From Hydrogenedens sp964549105 (GTDB taxonomy: Bacteria; Hydrogenedentota; Hydrogenedentia; Hydrogenedentales; Hydrogenedentaceae), in NCBI GenBank assembly GCA_964549105.1, contig CAZJTZ010000003.1, positions 1 through 64,000 of the forward strand: a stretch of 64,000 nucleotides of DNA, given 5' to 3'. This document shows positions 9,161-18,138 of this stretch, one piece after another. Positions within the stretch are counted from its first letter, which is position 1. Every line of letters begins with the position of its first letter. The translations under genes and the position numbers were made by a program. The notes below the pieces were generated by a model. That model did no database searches. It was not told the DNA's origin and saw only the letters and a list, made by a program, of their open reading frames with translations.

Positions 9161-9727
9161 ATGGATGAAATCAATCTATATAAGCGTGAACCCGTTCCAT
9201 ATAATCCACAAGAACCATTTTACAAAGGTGTAGAAGCAGAAACAGTAAAATCAATAAGGAAAAACCCAATTCATGTGGTTCTGGACAATTTAAGGAGTGC
9301 CTACAATGTAGGTTCAATTTTTAGAACAGCAGATGCAGGAGCAGTTGAACATATATACCTTTGCGGTATGTCTGCACATCCACCCCATAAAAAAATTGAA
9401 AAAACTGCCCTGGGTGCCCATGAATATGTGGCATGGAGTTATTACGAAAGAACAAAAGATTGCGTCTTGCAACTTAAAGAGAAAGGGATTCCTATTGTTG
9501 CCATCGAGATAACTGAAAATTCAAAATCATTTTTTGATTATCCATGGTACTCACCTGTGGCAATTGTATTTGGAAACGAAGTAATGGGTGTTCAAGAAAA
9601 AGTATTAAAAATCGCTGACGAAATAATCCATATTCCTATGTTTGGCTATAAAAACACTATCAATGTCGCAACCAGTTTTGGAATTATCCTATACGATATA
9701 TTAACCAAATGGAATTGTAAAAAGTAA
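9161..9727 (+). CDS. SpoU/TrmH-family RNA 2'-O-methyltransferase
   Basis: A 188-residue SPOUT methyltransferase. Motif 1 (LDNLRSAYNVGSIFRTADA), motif 2 (IVFGNEVMGV) and motif 3 (IPMFGYKNTINVATSFGIILYDI) form the trefoil-knot S-adenosylmethionine site; the Asn and Arg in motif 1 are the expected catalytic residues. The family methylates the 2'-hydroxyl of tRNA or rRNA nucleotides. There is no N-terminal L30e-like substrate-binding domain, so it resembles the short TrmH/TrmL type, but the exact target cannot be read from sequence. A TATAAT hexamer at 9105-9110 lies about 50 bases upstream. Confidence 0.9.
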   Translation: MDEINLYKREPVPYNPQEPFYKGVEAETVKSIRKNPIHVVLDNLRSAYNVGSIFRTADAGAVEHIYLCGMSAHPPHKKIEKTALGAHEYVAWSYYERTKDCVLQLKEKGIPIVAIEITENSKSFFDYPWYSPVAIVFGNEVMGVQEKVLKIADEIIHIPMFGYKNTINVATSFGIILYDILTKWNCKK

Positions 9728-9731
9728 ATTA

Positions 9732-10730
9732 TTAGATTTGGGCTTTTTTTATTTTGACTTTTTTGCCAGTTTTTGCCGATTCATAAGCGGATACTGTTAC
9801 TTCAACGGCTCGTAAGCCGTCTAATCCTGTGGCAAGGGGGTCCCTTTTTTCCTGAATAGATTTTATAAAATCTTGTATCATAATCAAATCGGAATTGTCA
9901 CCCCAAAAACTCCACTCTGCTTTCATTGCAAAATCGCTATAGACATTCAGTTTCTGGTTGAATGCGTCCACATATAGCACGCCTTCTGTGCCAATAAATT
10001 CCATCGTCACATCACCCCAGGTTGGAAAACTTTTAGGCCGGCTCCAACTTGCAATATGTGAGATTTGTATACCGCCATCCATTTCCATTTGTAAGCAACC
10101 CATATCGTCCACATCAAATATACCTTTGTGCACCTGGTTTCCCAATTCACAATAAACATCGTTAAATTCTTTTCCTAACATCCATCGGAGCAGGTCAACC
10201 ACATGGACAGTATGGTCCATGACAGCACCGCCACCAGAAAGTTCTTTTTCTGCAAACCAACCGCCGGGATATGTGCCATTATTTGTGCAGGAAATAGAAA
10301 GAAGCGTTCCTAATTTTCCAGATTGAATGTATTCCTTTGCCTTTACAATAGAGGGAATAAACCTGCAAGGGAATGCAATTCCCAATCCAACGCCTGCTTT
10401 TTTACATGTTTGTATTATAGATGTAGCATCCTCAATTGTAGTAGCAAGGGGTTTTTCGCAAAGTATCCATTTCCCTGCCGATGCTGCTTTCTCAGCCAAA
10501 TATTTGTGCTTTGTATTTTCTGAAGGAATAATCACACCTTCTAAAGGTAGAGATAAGAACTTATCTATGTCAGCAACATATTTAGAATTGAATTTTTTGC
10601 TTGCCTCTTTACCCCTATCCGGAGCATCGTCCCAGATAGCCGTAAATTCAACATCGGGTAGTTCATTTAGACATTGGGCATAACTATATGCGTGTAGGTG
10701 AGCAAAACTCATGATTCCAATTTTAACCAT
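9732..10730 (-). CDS. Gfo/Idh/MocA-family oxidoreductase (first of a tandem pair)
   Basis: A 332-residue NAD(P)-dependent dehydrogenase. The N-terminal Rossmann fold starts with VKIGIMSFAHLHAYSY, and the LCEKPLATT motif carries the lysine that is catalytic in this family. The C-terminal half is the usual alpha/beta substrate domain, with GGGAVMDHTVHVVDLLRWM giving the conserved catalytic His/Asp region. Members oxidise or rearrange sugars and cyclitols. A strong site (AGGAGGAGA) precedes the start at 10730, 12 bases after the stop of the second oxidoreductase, so the two genes form an operon. The substrate is unknown; the nearby rhamnose genes suggest carbohydrate breakdown. Confidence 0.92.
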   Translation of the reverse strand: MVKIGIMSFAHLHAYSYAQCLNELPDVEFTAIWDDAPDRGKEASKKFNSKYVADIDKFLSLPLEGVIIPSENTKHKYLAEKAASAGKWILCEKPLATTIEDATSIIQTCKKAGVGLGIAFPCRFIPSIVKAKEYIQSGKLGTLLSISCTNNGTYPGGWFAEKELSGGGAVMDHTVHVVDLLRWMLGKEFNDVYCELGNQVHKGIFDVDDMGCLQMEMDGGIQISHIASWSRPKSFPTWGDVTMEFIGTEGVLYVDAFNQKLNVYSDFAMKAEWSFWGDNSDLIMIQDFIKSIQEKRDPLATGLDGLRAVEVTVSAYESAKTGKKVKIKKAQI

Positions 10731-10742
10731 TTCTATCTCCTC

Positions 10743-11717
10743 CTATAAATTCACAGGTTGTTTTGTCTTTGCTGATTTTAAACAAGCATCTACAATCTCT
10801 ACTGCTTTTAAGGCATCTACTATGGATACTCTCGGCTCTTTATTGTTCTGAATCCAGTTTATAAAATCTTCCCACTCTTTTTGGTATGGACTTTTTGCTA
10901 CAGGACTTTCAGGAACAATTGTTCCAACGGTTTGATTCTGATTCCTCTGCTGCAATTTAAGTGAACTTTCCATATTATCATAATATATCAACCCGTCAGA
11001 GCCACATACTTCTACCTTAACATAAAATCCAGAGGGATGTGCCCATGAACCGATAAGCAATGCCAATAATCCATTTTTCATACGCACTGTGACTTGTGAA
11101 TAATCTAATGGCGCACAATCCTTTTGAATCAAGTTTTGACAATATACCGTCTTCACCTCGCCAAAGACATATCGTAGCCAGTCAATATCGTGTATCATGC
11201 AATCAAAAGTAACGCCACCGCTTAAAGAGAAATCGCTAAACCAATTCTTTGCACCTCTGGGTGGCATTCCGCCACGATACATCTTGATAAACCCTACTTC
11301 GCCAATTTTGCCTGACTTTATCTGTTCATGAATAGATTCAAATTCATGGAAATAACGAACCACATGTCCAACAAACAACTTGGTTTTGTTCTTCTCTGCT
11401 TTTTGAATAATTGTTTTGCATTCTTTAACAGTTCTGCATAGTGGCTTTTCACAAAAGATATGTTTGCCACTTTTGATAGCCAAATCAAGCATAGAGAAAT
11501 GAAGTGGCGTAGGTGTGGCAATAGCCACAATATCCACATCTTTACTTTTGACGACATCTTCCCAATTCTTTACGAACCTGGCATTAAAATCTTTTGCTAA
11601 AGATTTACCTACCTGTGCTACTGCGTCGGAACATTGGGCGATTTTAAGTCCGCACTGTTCAGCCATTGTTGCATGTAGCCTACCCATCGTGCCACAGCCG
11701 AGAAGTCCAACATTCAT
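10743..11717 (-). CDS. Gfo/Idh/MocA-family oxidoreductase (second of a tandem pair)
   Basis: A 324-residue paralogue of its neighbour. The Rossmann GxGxxG appears as NVGLLGCGTMGRLHA, followed by the catalytic FCEKPLCRT motif and GGVTFDCMIHDIDWLRYVFG in the substrate domain. It is transcribed first in the two-gene operon, with AGAGGAG upstream of ATG 11717. Tandem Gfo/Idh/MocA enzymes often carry out oxidation and reduction at different positions of the same sugar; that is a plausible arrangement here, but no substrate is indicated. The length and motifs are normal for the family. Confidence 0.92.
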   Translation of the reverse strand: MNVGLLGCGTMGRLHATMAEQCGLKIAQCSDAVAQVGKSLAKDFNARFVKNWEDVVKSKDVDIVAIATPTPLHFSMLDLAIKSGKHIFCEKPLCRTVKECKTIIQKAEKNKTKLFVGHVVRYFHEFESIHEQIKSGKIGEVGFIKMYRGGMPPRGAKNWFSDFSLSGGVTFDCMIHDIDWLRYVFGEVKTVYCQNLIQKDCAPLDYSQVTVRMKNGLLALLIGSWAHPSGFYVKVEVCGSDGLIYYDNMESSLKLQQRNQNQTVGTIVPESPVAKSPYQKEWEDFINWIQNNKEPRVSIVDALKAVEIVDACLKSAKTKQPVNL

Positions 11718-11792
11718 ATACTATTCTCCTCTAAGTTAGTTAAAAAATCTGGCAAAAAGATTTAAAACATATATTCTTTCCATTTTAAATTC

Positions 11793-13367
11793 TTATAAAC
11801 TTAATTGTAATTGAACTGACGATTGATTTTTCTTTTGCATCTTATTATTTACATGTTGTATTAATCTTAAATCATTTATACCGAATCTTTCAATAAAACT
11901 TTTGGCGAAAGATTTATAATTGCTCTGATATGTCCGACTGATATGGTTAATGTAAAACTCCATATTCTCCGAGTTCAAATATTGACATAAAAGGTTTAAG
12001 TCTCCATCAAATTTAATACAATACCCAGCATAAAAAGTATATTCTTCTCTTTCCCAGACCATAAAATTTGGTTTTAGGTTTATTGGTGATGTTAGTATCT
12101 TTTTGCCAAATGATGTATCAAGCCCCTGAGACCTACCAAAGGCATACCAACATACTGGATTTGGTTTTCCTTTGTCCCGATTGTCGAGAACTTCTTTTAT
12201 TGTCTTAAAATACTTATAAGTATAAGGAAATCTTTCTTTTAATTCTTCTTCTTCAATAATAAAATGCTTATTACCTACTTTCTTATAAGGGAAAATTATA
12301 AAACGATTTTGGTCTTCGTTGGGATTTTTTAGAACGGAAACTTTTATAATCGGTTTTAATATTTCCTTTTCAGTTTTGAAACTTCTTCCATCTTTTAATC
12401 GAATTTCTGCAAACTTTTCTGTAATTATCGGATTTTTAAAAATATAATAATCATCTGCTAATGTGGTTATCCCAACATGTATATTTGCAATTTTACCTAA
12501 TGGCAATCCCCTTTTCTCAATGTCATTTAGTCTTTTAAGGGTATCATTGGAGGCTAAAATCCAATTGTTATCATTTAGGTTTTTGATGTCTATTTTGTCA
12601 ATATAATCTATATTTATTTTATTGCCTTTGAATAAAGAAAAACACTTCCCTTTATGGCTTTTATTTAAAATAGTAATTAAAGAGTATGTAGTTGCATTAT
12701 CAAATAATTGGTTATACTCAAAATCAATAAGTGTTTCTAATATCTGGTGATATTTTATAAAGTTTCTCAGTTTTTCACCTGCTTTTGTTTTAATCCATGT
12801 GTTTGGAGTGATATAGCCAAGTTTCCCTGTTTTGTTTAAGAGGTAATAACCCAGTTCAAAAAAAGCAATAAAAATATCCGTAGAACCTATATTACACAAT
12901 TGCCAGGAATTTTGAATTTTCCCCCTTCTTTGTATTCCAAGATGTTGAATCCTGATATAAGGTGGATTGCCAACAACAAAATCAAAGGAATCAAAAAACT
13001 TTCTAACAAAAGAATAATCTAAACTGTCTGCTCTTAAAATATTCCATTTTATTTCTTTTAATCCATGCTTTGAGGCGATATCATCAAGAATAACAACACA
13101 TTTTTTTATGGCTTTTTCATCTATATCAAAACCGAAAATGTTATTTTCAATTTTGATTTTTATCACATCATTCCCTATCCCTGCTTTTTGAGCATCTTTA
13201 ATAAACCTTATAAGTATTTCACTTAAAAAAGCGCCTTCCCCACATGCAGGGTCAATGATTTTTTTATCATGTATATCATCTTTGTAATTCAGATTATCTA
13301 AAATTAACTCAACAATCCATTGAGGGGTATAAACAATACCATTAGTTTTTTCCTCATTGGTTTTCAT
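11793..13367 (-). CDS. TaqI/Eco57I-like adenine-N6 DNA methyltransferase
   Basis: A 524-residue DNA methyltransferase. The S-adenosylmethionine motif DPACGEGAF is at residues 39-47, the acidic motif IFGFDIDEKAI follows, and the catalytic NPPY at 134-137 marks an N6-adenine enzyme. The C-terminal half, from about residue 290, looks like the TaqI-type target recognition domain, with IGKIANIHVGITTLADDYYIF-like features. There is no N-terminal nuclease domain, so it is not a type IIG fusion. No restriction endonuclase gene is adjacent, which makes it a solitary (orphan) methyltransferase as far as can be seen. It sits 52 bases from the 3' end of tRNA-Ser, a common place for acquired genes. The target sequence is unknown. 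Confidence 0.88.
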   Translation of the reverse strand: MKTNEEKTNGIVYTPQWIVELILDNLNYKDDIHDKKIIDPACGEGAFLSEILIRFIKDAQKAGIGNDVIKIKIENNIFGFDIDEKAIKKCVVILDDIASKHGLKEIKWNILRADSLDYSFVRKFFDSFDFVVGNPPYIRIQHLGIQRRGKIQNSWQLCNIGSTDIFIAFFELGYYLLNKTGKLGYITPNTWIKTKAGEKLRNFIKYHQILETLIDFEYNQLFDNATTYSLITILNKSHKGKCFSLFKGNKINIDYIDKIDIKNLNDNNWILASNDTLKRLNDIEKRGLPLGKIANIHVGITTLADDYYIFKNPIITEKFAEIRLKDGRSFKTEKEILKPIIKVSVLKNPNEDQNRFIIFPYKKVGNKHFIIEEEELKERFPYTYKYFKTIKEVLDNRDKGKPNPVCWYAFGRSQGLDTSFGKKILTSPINLKPNFMVWEREEYTFYAGYCIKFDGDLNLLCQYLNSENMEFYINHISRTYQSNYKSFAKSFIERFGINDLRLIQHVNNKMQKKNQSSVQLQLSL

Positions 13368-13418
13368 AATCTATGACTTTAATTTATATTGGCAGGTAAG
13401 TGTGCAAAATTTTCTAAA

Positions 13419-13502
13419 TGGCGGAGGGTGAGGGACTCGAACCCTCAAGCCCGAAGGCGCCGGTTTTCAAGACCGGTGGATTACCGATTATCCTAACCCT
13501 CC
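13419..13502 (-). tRNA. tRNA-Ser (anticodon UGA)
   Basis: On the minus strand the sequence folds as a class II tRNA. The acceptor stem GGAGGGT pairs with ACCCTCC, the D arm is GGA-TAATCGGTAA-TCC, the anticodon stem CCGGT/ACCGG encloses CTTGAAA with anticodon TGA, and a GCC-TTCG-GGC variable arm follows. The T arm GAGGG-TTCGAGT-CCCTC is perfect. Discriminator G and an encoded CCA end the gene. The long variable arm and the UGA anticodon make it a serine tRNA reading UCA and other UCN codons. It is not the selenocysteine tRNA, which would have anticodon UCA. Confidence 0.96.
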
Positions 13503-13565
13503 ATTTCTATTCTTTTCACTAAGACAATATATATACAACAATTATCTCCCATATTTCAAAATAGC

Positions 13566-13862
13566 CTATTGAAAAGACTTTAGCAACTCATCAATAATAA
13601 ATGGCACATCCTCTTCTTTTACTCCACTATACCAGATTCCCTCAGGATAAACCATAATATTGGGACCGTGTTCACATTTACCTAAACAGCCCGTTTTTGA
13701 AACGCGGACGAATTCTCTCAAATTTCTGTCGCGGACAGCCTGTTTAAGTTTAGATAAAATTTCTTCACTTTTACGCATGCCGCAAGAAGGGGTTGAACTG
13801 TCTTCTCTCTTATTTGTGCATACAAAAATTATTTTTTTATAAGGTATAGGTTGTTTTAACAT
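13566..13862 (-). CDS. Thioredoxin-fold [2Fe-2S] ferredoxin
   Basis: A 98-residue small ferredoxin of the thioredoxin-like type. Four cysteines are placed as expected for a [2Fe-2S] cluster: Cys15 in IIFVCTNKRE, Cys27 in PSCGM, and Cys59 and Cys63 in TGCLGKCEHGP. Such proteins transfer electrons or act as subunits of hydrogenase or formate dehydrogenase complexes; here the gene is alone and the redox partner is not in the window. The C-terminal VYPEGIWYSGV segment also matches the family. The start Met is the only reasonable choice. Confidence 0.9.
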   Translation of the reverse strand: MLKQPIPYKKIIFVCTNKREDSSTPSCGMRKSEEILSKLKQAVRDRNLREFVRVSKTGCLGKCEHGPNIMVYPEGIWYSGVKEEDVPFIIDELLKSFQ

Positions 13863-13966
13863 GTTTTGTTTTCCTTAATTTATCTAAACTTAGATATATT
13901 ATACTTTATAATAAAACGAATTGTGAAAAGGTTAAGTTTCCGTTATAGAAATAGGAGATGAATACT

Positions 13967-14974
13967 ATGAAGGTGATGGCACTTCATAAACAAGCACAAA
14001 TAGATAACAATCCACTTGTTTTAGAGGATTGGGATATTCCAGAAGCAGGTGATAAGGAGTTGCTGGTAAAGGTAAATTGCTGCGGCATTTGTAGAACTGA
14101 CCTGCATATTATAGAAGGTGAACTTCCCCTAAAAAGGAGTCCTATAATCCCCGGACACCAGATAATAGGTATTGTTGAAAAGGTAGGTGAAAAATGTAGC
14201 AAATACAAACAGGGAGATAAAGTCGGAATTGCCTGGTTAAGGAAAACCTGTGGGACATGTTCCTTTTGCAAAAGCGGCTTTGAAAATCTATGTGAAAACA
14301 GCCTGTATACGGGCTATCATGAACACGGAGGATATTCGGAATATACATTAATAGATGAAGACTTTGCTTATGCACTTCCTGATAATATAGATGATGTGAA
14401 AACAGCACCATTTCTTTGTGCAGGTATTATCGGATATCGTGCATGGAAAAAATCGAAAATAGTCAGAGGGCAAACATTGGCTTTGTATGGTTTTGGTGCT
14501 TCTGCACATATCATTTTGCAAATAGCCATAGCACACGGTGTTAATGTGTTTGTAGTTAGCCGGGGAGAGAATCATCAAAAGTTAGCCCTGCAATTAGGAG
14601 CAGCCTGGGCAGATAGCGACCCTTCAAAAATGCCAGAACTTCCAAACGCCTCAATCATTTTTGCACCCAACGGTAATTTAATTCCTCCAGCGTTAGAATA
14701 TCTTAAAAAGGGTGGGCGACTTGTTCTGGCAGGGATATATATGACAGACACACCTTCTCTGGATTATGAAAAACATCTCTTCTATGAAAAGCAGATAGTT
14801 TCTGTAACATCAAATACACGAGAAGATGGAAAAGAACTTTTTCGAGAGATTTTGAATATTCCAATTGAAACTCATGTTGAACAGGCTCCATTAGAAGAAG
14901 CAAATCAATTATTACAAAAACTAAAACATGGGACAATAAATGGAAGTGGTGCACTTGTAATTGGCAAGGATTAA
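13967..14974 (+). CDS. Zinc-dependent alcohol dehydrogenase family protein
   Basis: A 335-residue medium-chain dehydrogenase. The catalytic zinc site is formed by NCCGICRTDLH and the following PGH motif, and the structural zinc site by four cysteines in CGTCSFCKSGFENLC. The nucleotide-binding domain has LALYGFGASAH in place of a textbook GxGxxG. It resembles the zinc-binding alcohol dehydrogenases that reduce or oxidise short alcohols with NAD(H); the real substrate is unknown. A start at 13958 exists, but AGGAG at 13953-13957 directly abuts it, whereas the ATG at 13967 has a 9-base spacing and is preferred. The rhamnulokinase gene follows after about 50 bases. Confidence 0.88.
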   Translation: MKVMALHKQAQIDNNPLVLEDWDIPEAGDKELLVKVNCCGICRTDLHIIEGELPLKRSPIIPGHQIIGIVEKVGEKCSKYKQGDKVGIAWLRKTCGTCSFCKSGFENLCENSLYTGYHEHGGYSEYTLIDEDFAYALPDNIDDVKTAPFLCAGIIGYRAWKKSKIVRGQTLALYGFGASAHIILQIAIAHGVNVFVVSRGENHQKLALQLGAAWADSDPSKMPELPNASIIFAPNGNLIPPALEYLKKGGRLVLAGIYMTDTPSLDYEKHLFYEKQIVSVTSNTREDGKELFREILNIPIETHVEQAPLEEANQLLQKLKHGTINGSGALVIGKD

Positions 14975-15026
14975 TAATAAAATAAAAACATAATTGTTTA
15001 TTTCTGATTACTCTATGAAAGGAAAA

Positions 15027-16499
15027 ATGATGAGCAAAAAGGCATATCAGTTTTTGGCATTTGATTTGGGTGCTGAAAGTGGCAGAGCCATTTTAGGGAC
15101 TTTTAAAAACCACAAGATTGAATTACAGGTGATTCATAGGTTTAAGACTGAAGGTTTAATTATGCTGGGTGTTCGCCAATGGGATTTAGCCCGAATTTAT
15201 GAGGAGATGTGTTTCGCCTTGCATAAATGCGCTAAAGATTATACAGAGGATTTAGATGGAATAGGTGTTGACACCTGGGGTGTAGATTTTGGTCTGATTG
15301 CTGAAGATGGTTCTGTGATAGGTAATCCTGTTCATTATAGGGACAAGCGAACACAAGGTATAATGGAATATGCCTTTTCAATTGTGCCCAAAGAAGAGAT
15401 ATATAAAATCACTGGGATTCAATTTTTACCATTCAACACACTTTTCCAGATTTTAAGTTTGATAAAAGCAAAATCGCCTTTTCTAAAAATAGCCCATTCC
15501 TTGCTTCTTATGGGTGATTTATTCGGCTACCTTTTGAGTGGTGTTCAGTCATGTGAATATTCAAATGCTTCAACAACGCAAATGCTAGACGCAAAGGAAC
15601 GGACATGGAGTAAAACGCTGATACAAAAGTTTTCCATACCTTCCCATATCTTGCAAAATATAGTGCCACCGGGAACGATATTAGGTGGATTGTTGCCTGA
15701 GACTTCACATTTTACGGGGATTTCACCTGAAACCCCTGTTATTGCTCCTGCTACGCATGATACCGCATGTGCCGTTGCTGCTATACCTATTTTGGATACA
15801 TCTGGACCCTGGGCATATCTATCCAGTGGGACATGGTCATTATTAGGGACCGAACTCAATGAGCCCAATATAACTGTTGAAAGCATGGAAGCAGGATTTA
15901 CCAATGAAGGAGGCGTAGGGAATAAAATCCGATTCTTAAAAAATATTTATGGCTTATGGCTTGTTCAGGAATGTAGGCGAATCTGGGAAAGGGAAGGTTC
16001 ATCTATTTCCTATGATGAGTTGACTAAGGAAGCAGAAAAGTCAGAACCATTCAAGGCTCTCATTCCAGTAAACGAACCTCGCCTATTAGCCCCAGAAAAT
16101 ATGCCCCGAACCATTCAAACAATATGTGAAGAGTTGGGATTTCCAATACCCAAAACAAAAGGTGAAATTGTCCGTTGTGCTTTAGAAAGCCTTGCCTTAA
16201 ATTATCGCCAGACCATAAAATCGCTGAACAAGTTGTTAAGCCATGACATCAAAAAACTACATATTGTTGGTGGAGGTGTGCAGAATAAATTGTTGTGCCA
16301 GATGACAGCAGACGCATGCAATATACCTGTGATTGCAGGTCCAGTGGAAGCAACGGTTTTAGGGAATATAGGTGTGCAAGCCATGGCAGTCGGTGCGATT
16401 AAATCACCACAGGAAATAAGGGAAGTTATAGCGAATTCATCTACCCTTGAACAATATAGTCCCAAGAATCCAGAACTGTGGGACAAATGGGACATATAA
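15027..16499 (+). CDS. rhaB: Rhamnulokinase
   Basis: About 490 residues, FGGY carbohydrate kinase family. The N-terminal FLAFDLGAESGRAILG phosphate loop, GVDTWGVDFGLI and the C-terminal adenosine motif HIVGGGVQNKLLCQMTADA identify a rhamnulokinase, which phosphorylates L-rhamnulose at O-1 in the cytoplasm. Length and motif order are normal. The upstream-most start (14994) lacks a ribosome binding site; AAAGGA at 15018-15023 points to the tandem ATGs at 15027 and 15030. The isomerase (rhaA) and aldolase (rhaD) of the pathway are not in the window. Together with the GH78 enzyme it indicates rhamnose use. Confidence 0.93.
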   Translation: MMSKKAYQFLAFDLGAESGRAILGTFKNHKIELQVIHRFKTEGLIMLGVRQWDLARIYEEMCFALHKCAKDYTEDLDGIGVDTWGVDFGLIAEDGSVIGNPVHYRDKRTQGIMEYAFSIVPKEEIYKITGIQFLPFNTLFQILSLIKAKSPFLKIAHSLLLMGDLFGYLLSGVQSCEYSNASTTQMLDAKERTWSKTLIQKFSIPSHILQNIVPPGTILGGLLPETSHFTGISPETPVIAPATHDTACAVAAIPILDTSGPWAYLSSGTWSLLGTELNEPNITVESMEAGFTNEGGVGNKIRFLKNIYGLWLVQECRRIWEREGSSISYDELTKEAEKSEPFKALIPVNEPRLLAPENMPRTIQTICEELGFPIPKTKGEIVRCALESLALNYRQTIKSLNKLLSHDIKKLHIVGGGVQNKLLCQMTADACNIPVIAGPVEATVLGNIGVQAMAVGAIKSPQEIREVIANSSTLEQYSPKNPELWDKWDI

Positions 16500-16511
16500 A
16501 CTATATTCAAT

Positions 16512-18119
16512 ATGCAGTCATATAAACATATAATCATTACCTCTGTCCTATTGATTTCTCTTTTATCTTTTTTATCCTGCTCCTATCATCAGACTATTGA
16601 CAATGACCAACTCTATGTAGGCAATGGTGCAGAGGTGCAGGATTTAGACCCTGCAACTGTTTCTGGTGTAACAGAACATCGCGTTCTCAGTGCCTTGTTC
16701 GAAGGACTAACCTCTCTCGACCCTAAAACATTACAGCCTATCCCCGCAGCAGCAGAATTCTGGGAAGTATCCGATGATAAGAGAATCTATACATTTCATT
16801 TAAGAAAGAATGCATATTGGTCAAATGGAGACCCTGTTACTTCAAATGATTTTATCTATTCATGGAAAAGAATACTCTCCCCAAAGTTGTCCGCTGAATA
16901 TGCGTATTTGCTCTTTTGCATAAAGAGCGCAAAGAAGTATTATGAAGGGCAAATAGAAAACTTTGACGAGGTTGGGGCAAAGTCCATTGACGACTATACC
17001 TTACAAGTCGAACTTGAATATCCCACACCTTATTTCTTAAAAATGCAAGTCCATAATATCTGGTATCCTATCCACAAAAATACAGTAGAAAAATATGGTA
17101 AATTTGATGAAAGAAACAATCCATGGACACATGCCGGTAGGCACACAAGCAATGGTCCTTACCATTTAGTAGAATGGGTTCCCAATAAAATAATTAGAGT
17201 AGAGAAAAATCCTTATTACTGGGATAAGGAGAATGTTTTTATTCCAAAAATATCCTTTTATCCTATTGATAATCAGATGACCGAAGAACGACTTTTCCGT
17301 CTGGGTTATTTAGACCTGACCAGCACTATCCCTCTAAGAAAATTGGATTATTACCGAACAAATAGGCCACAATCCCTCCTTTTACATCCCTACATTGGTG
17401 TCTATTATTATCGCTTAAATGTAAAAAATCCACCTTTGAATAATAAACTTGTAAGGAAAGCATTAGCCTATTCGATTGAGCGTTCCCAGATTACAGAATA
17501 CATATTGAAAGGGGGTGAACAACCTGCTTTCTATTATGTTCCCGGAGGGATAGGCTCATATCGGTCACCCGAAAAAATTAAATATGACACTGAATATGCT
17601 AAGGAACTGCTTGCACAGGCAGGTTATCCCGATGGTAAAGATTTTCCTTCCGTAGAGATTCTGTTTAATTCATCAGAGGCGCATAAAATAATTGCAGAAG
17701 CAATACAAAGAATGTGGAAGAAAAACTTGAATATTGATGTAAAACTTTTAAATCAAGATTGGAAGGTATATCTTTCCTCATTAAATCAATTGGATTACCA
17801 GATTGCCCGTTCCGCATGGATTGCGGACTTTCTTGACCCTATTAATTTTTTAGAATGTTTTTTAAGTTATAGCGGAAACAATCGAACAGGCTGGGCAAAT
17901 CAGCAATTTGACAATCTTGTAGAAAGTGCTTATAAGGAAATTGATGAGGATAAGCGAAACCAACTTATGTTTCAAGCAGAAGAGATATTGTTAGATGAAT
18001 TGCCAATTATACCCATATATTTCTACACATGGAAAATGTTAATATCAACAAGAGTCGAGAACTTAAATCCAAATGTTCTGGGTTATATCCATTGGAAAGA
18101 ATTGAAAATCAAGGAATAA
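16512..18119 (+). CDS. oppA: Oligopeptide ABC transporter, substrate-binding lipoprotein
   Basis: A 535-residue extracellular solute-binding protein of family 5 (OppA/DppA type). The N-terminus is a lipoprotein signal: a hydrophobic stretch ending FLSC with the lipidated Cys at position 23. The body contains the family signature region YTFHLRKNAYWSNGDPVTSNDF and a C-terminal lobe with a NRTGWANQQFDNLV segment. It captures peptides or other ligands and delivers them to the OppBC channel. The gene starts 12 bases after rhaB and 19 bases before oppB, so it is the first gene of an oppABC operon. The ligand cannot be fixed; family 5 proteins also bind nickel and glycosides. Confidence 0.9.
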   Translation: MQSYKHIIITSVLLISLLSFLSCSYHQTIDNDQLYVGNGAEVQDLDPATVSGVTEHRVLSALFEGLTSLDPKTLQPIPAAAEFWEVSDDKRIYTFHLRKNAYWSNGDPVTSNDFIYSWKRILSPKLSAEYAYLLFCIKSAKKYYEGQIENFDEVGAKSIDDYTLQVELEYPTPYFLKMQVHNIWYPIHKNTVEKYGKFDERNNPWTHAGRHTSNGPYHLVEWVPNKIIRVEKNPYYWDKENVFIPKISFYPIDNQMTEERLFRLGYLDLTSTIPLRKLDYYRTNRPQSLLLHPYIGVYYYRLNVKNPPLNNKLVRKALAYSIERSQITEYILKGGEQPAFYYVPGGIGSYRSPEKIKYDTEYAKELLAQAGYPDGKDFPSVEILFNSSEAHKIIAEAIQRMWKKNLNIDVKLLNQDWKVYLSSLNQLDYQIARSAWIADFLDPINFLECFLSYSGNNRTGWANQQFDNLVESAYKEIDEDKRNQLMFQAEEILLDELPIIPIYFYTWKMLISTRVENLNPNVLGYIHWKELKIKE

Positions 18120-18138
18120 TTTCTTTGGAAAATAGACC

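Noticed and set aside
10327..10683. Open frame of 118 codons opposite the first Gfo/Idh/MocA gene
   Set aside because: The opposite strand encodes a well-conserved oxidoreductase over the whole stretch, so this is a shadow.
13419..13502. Possible selenocysteine tRNA because of the long variable arm
   Set aside because: The anticodon in the loop CTTGAAA is TGA (serine, reading UCA), not TCA, and the acceptor and D arm are of ordinary serine type.
14994..15026. N-terminal extension of rhamnulokinase
   Set aside because: No ribosome binding site precedes 14994, while AAAGGA lies correctly before 15027/15030; the extension is not conserved in the family.
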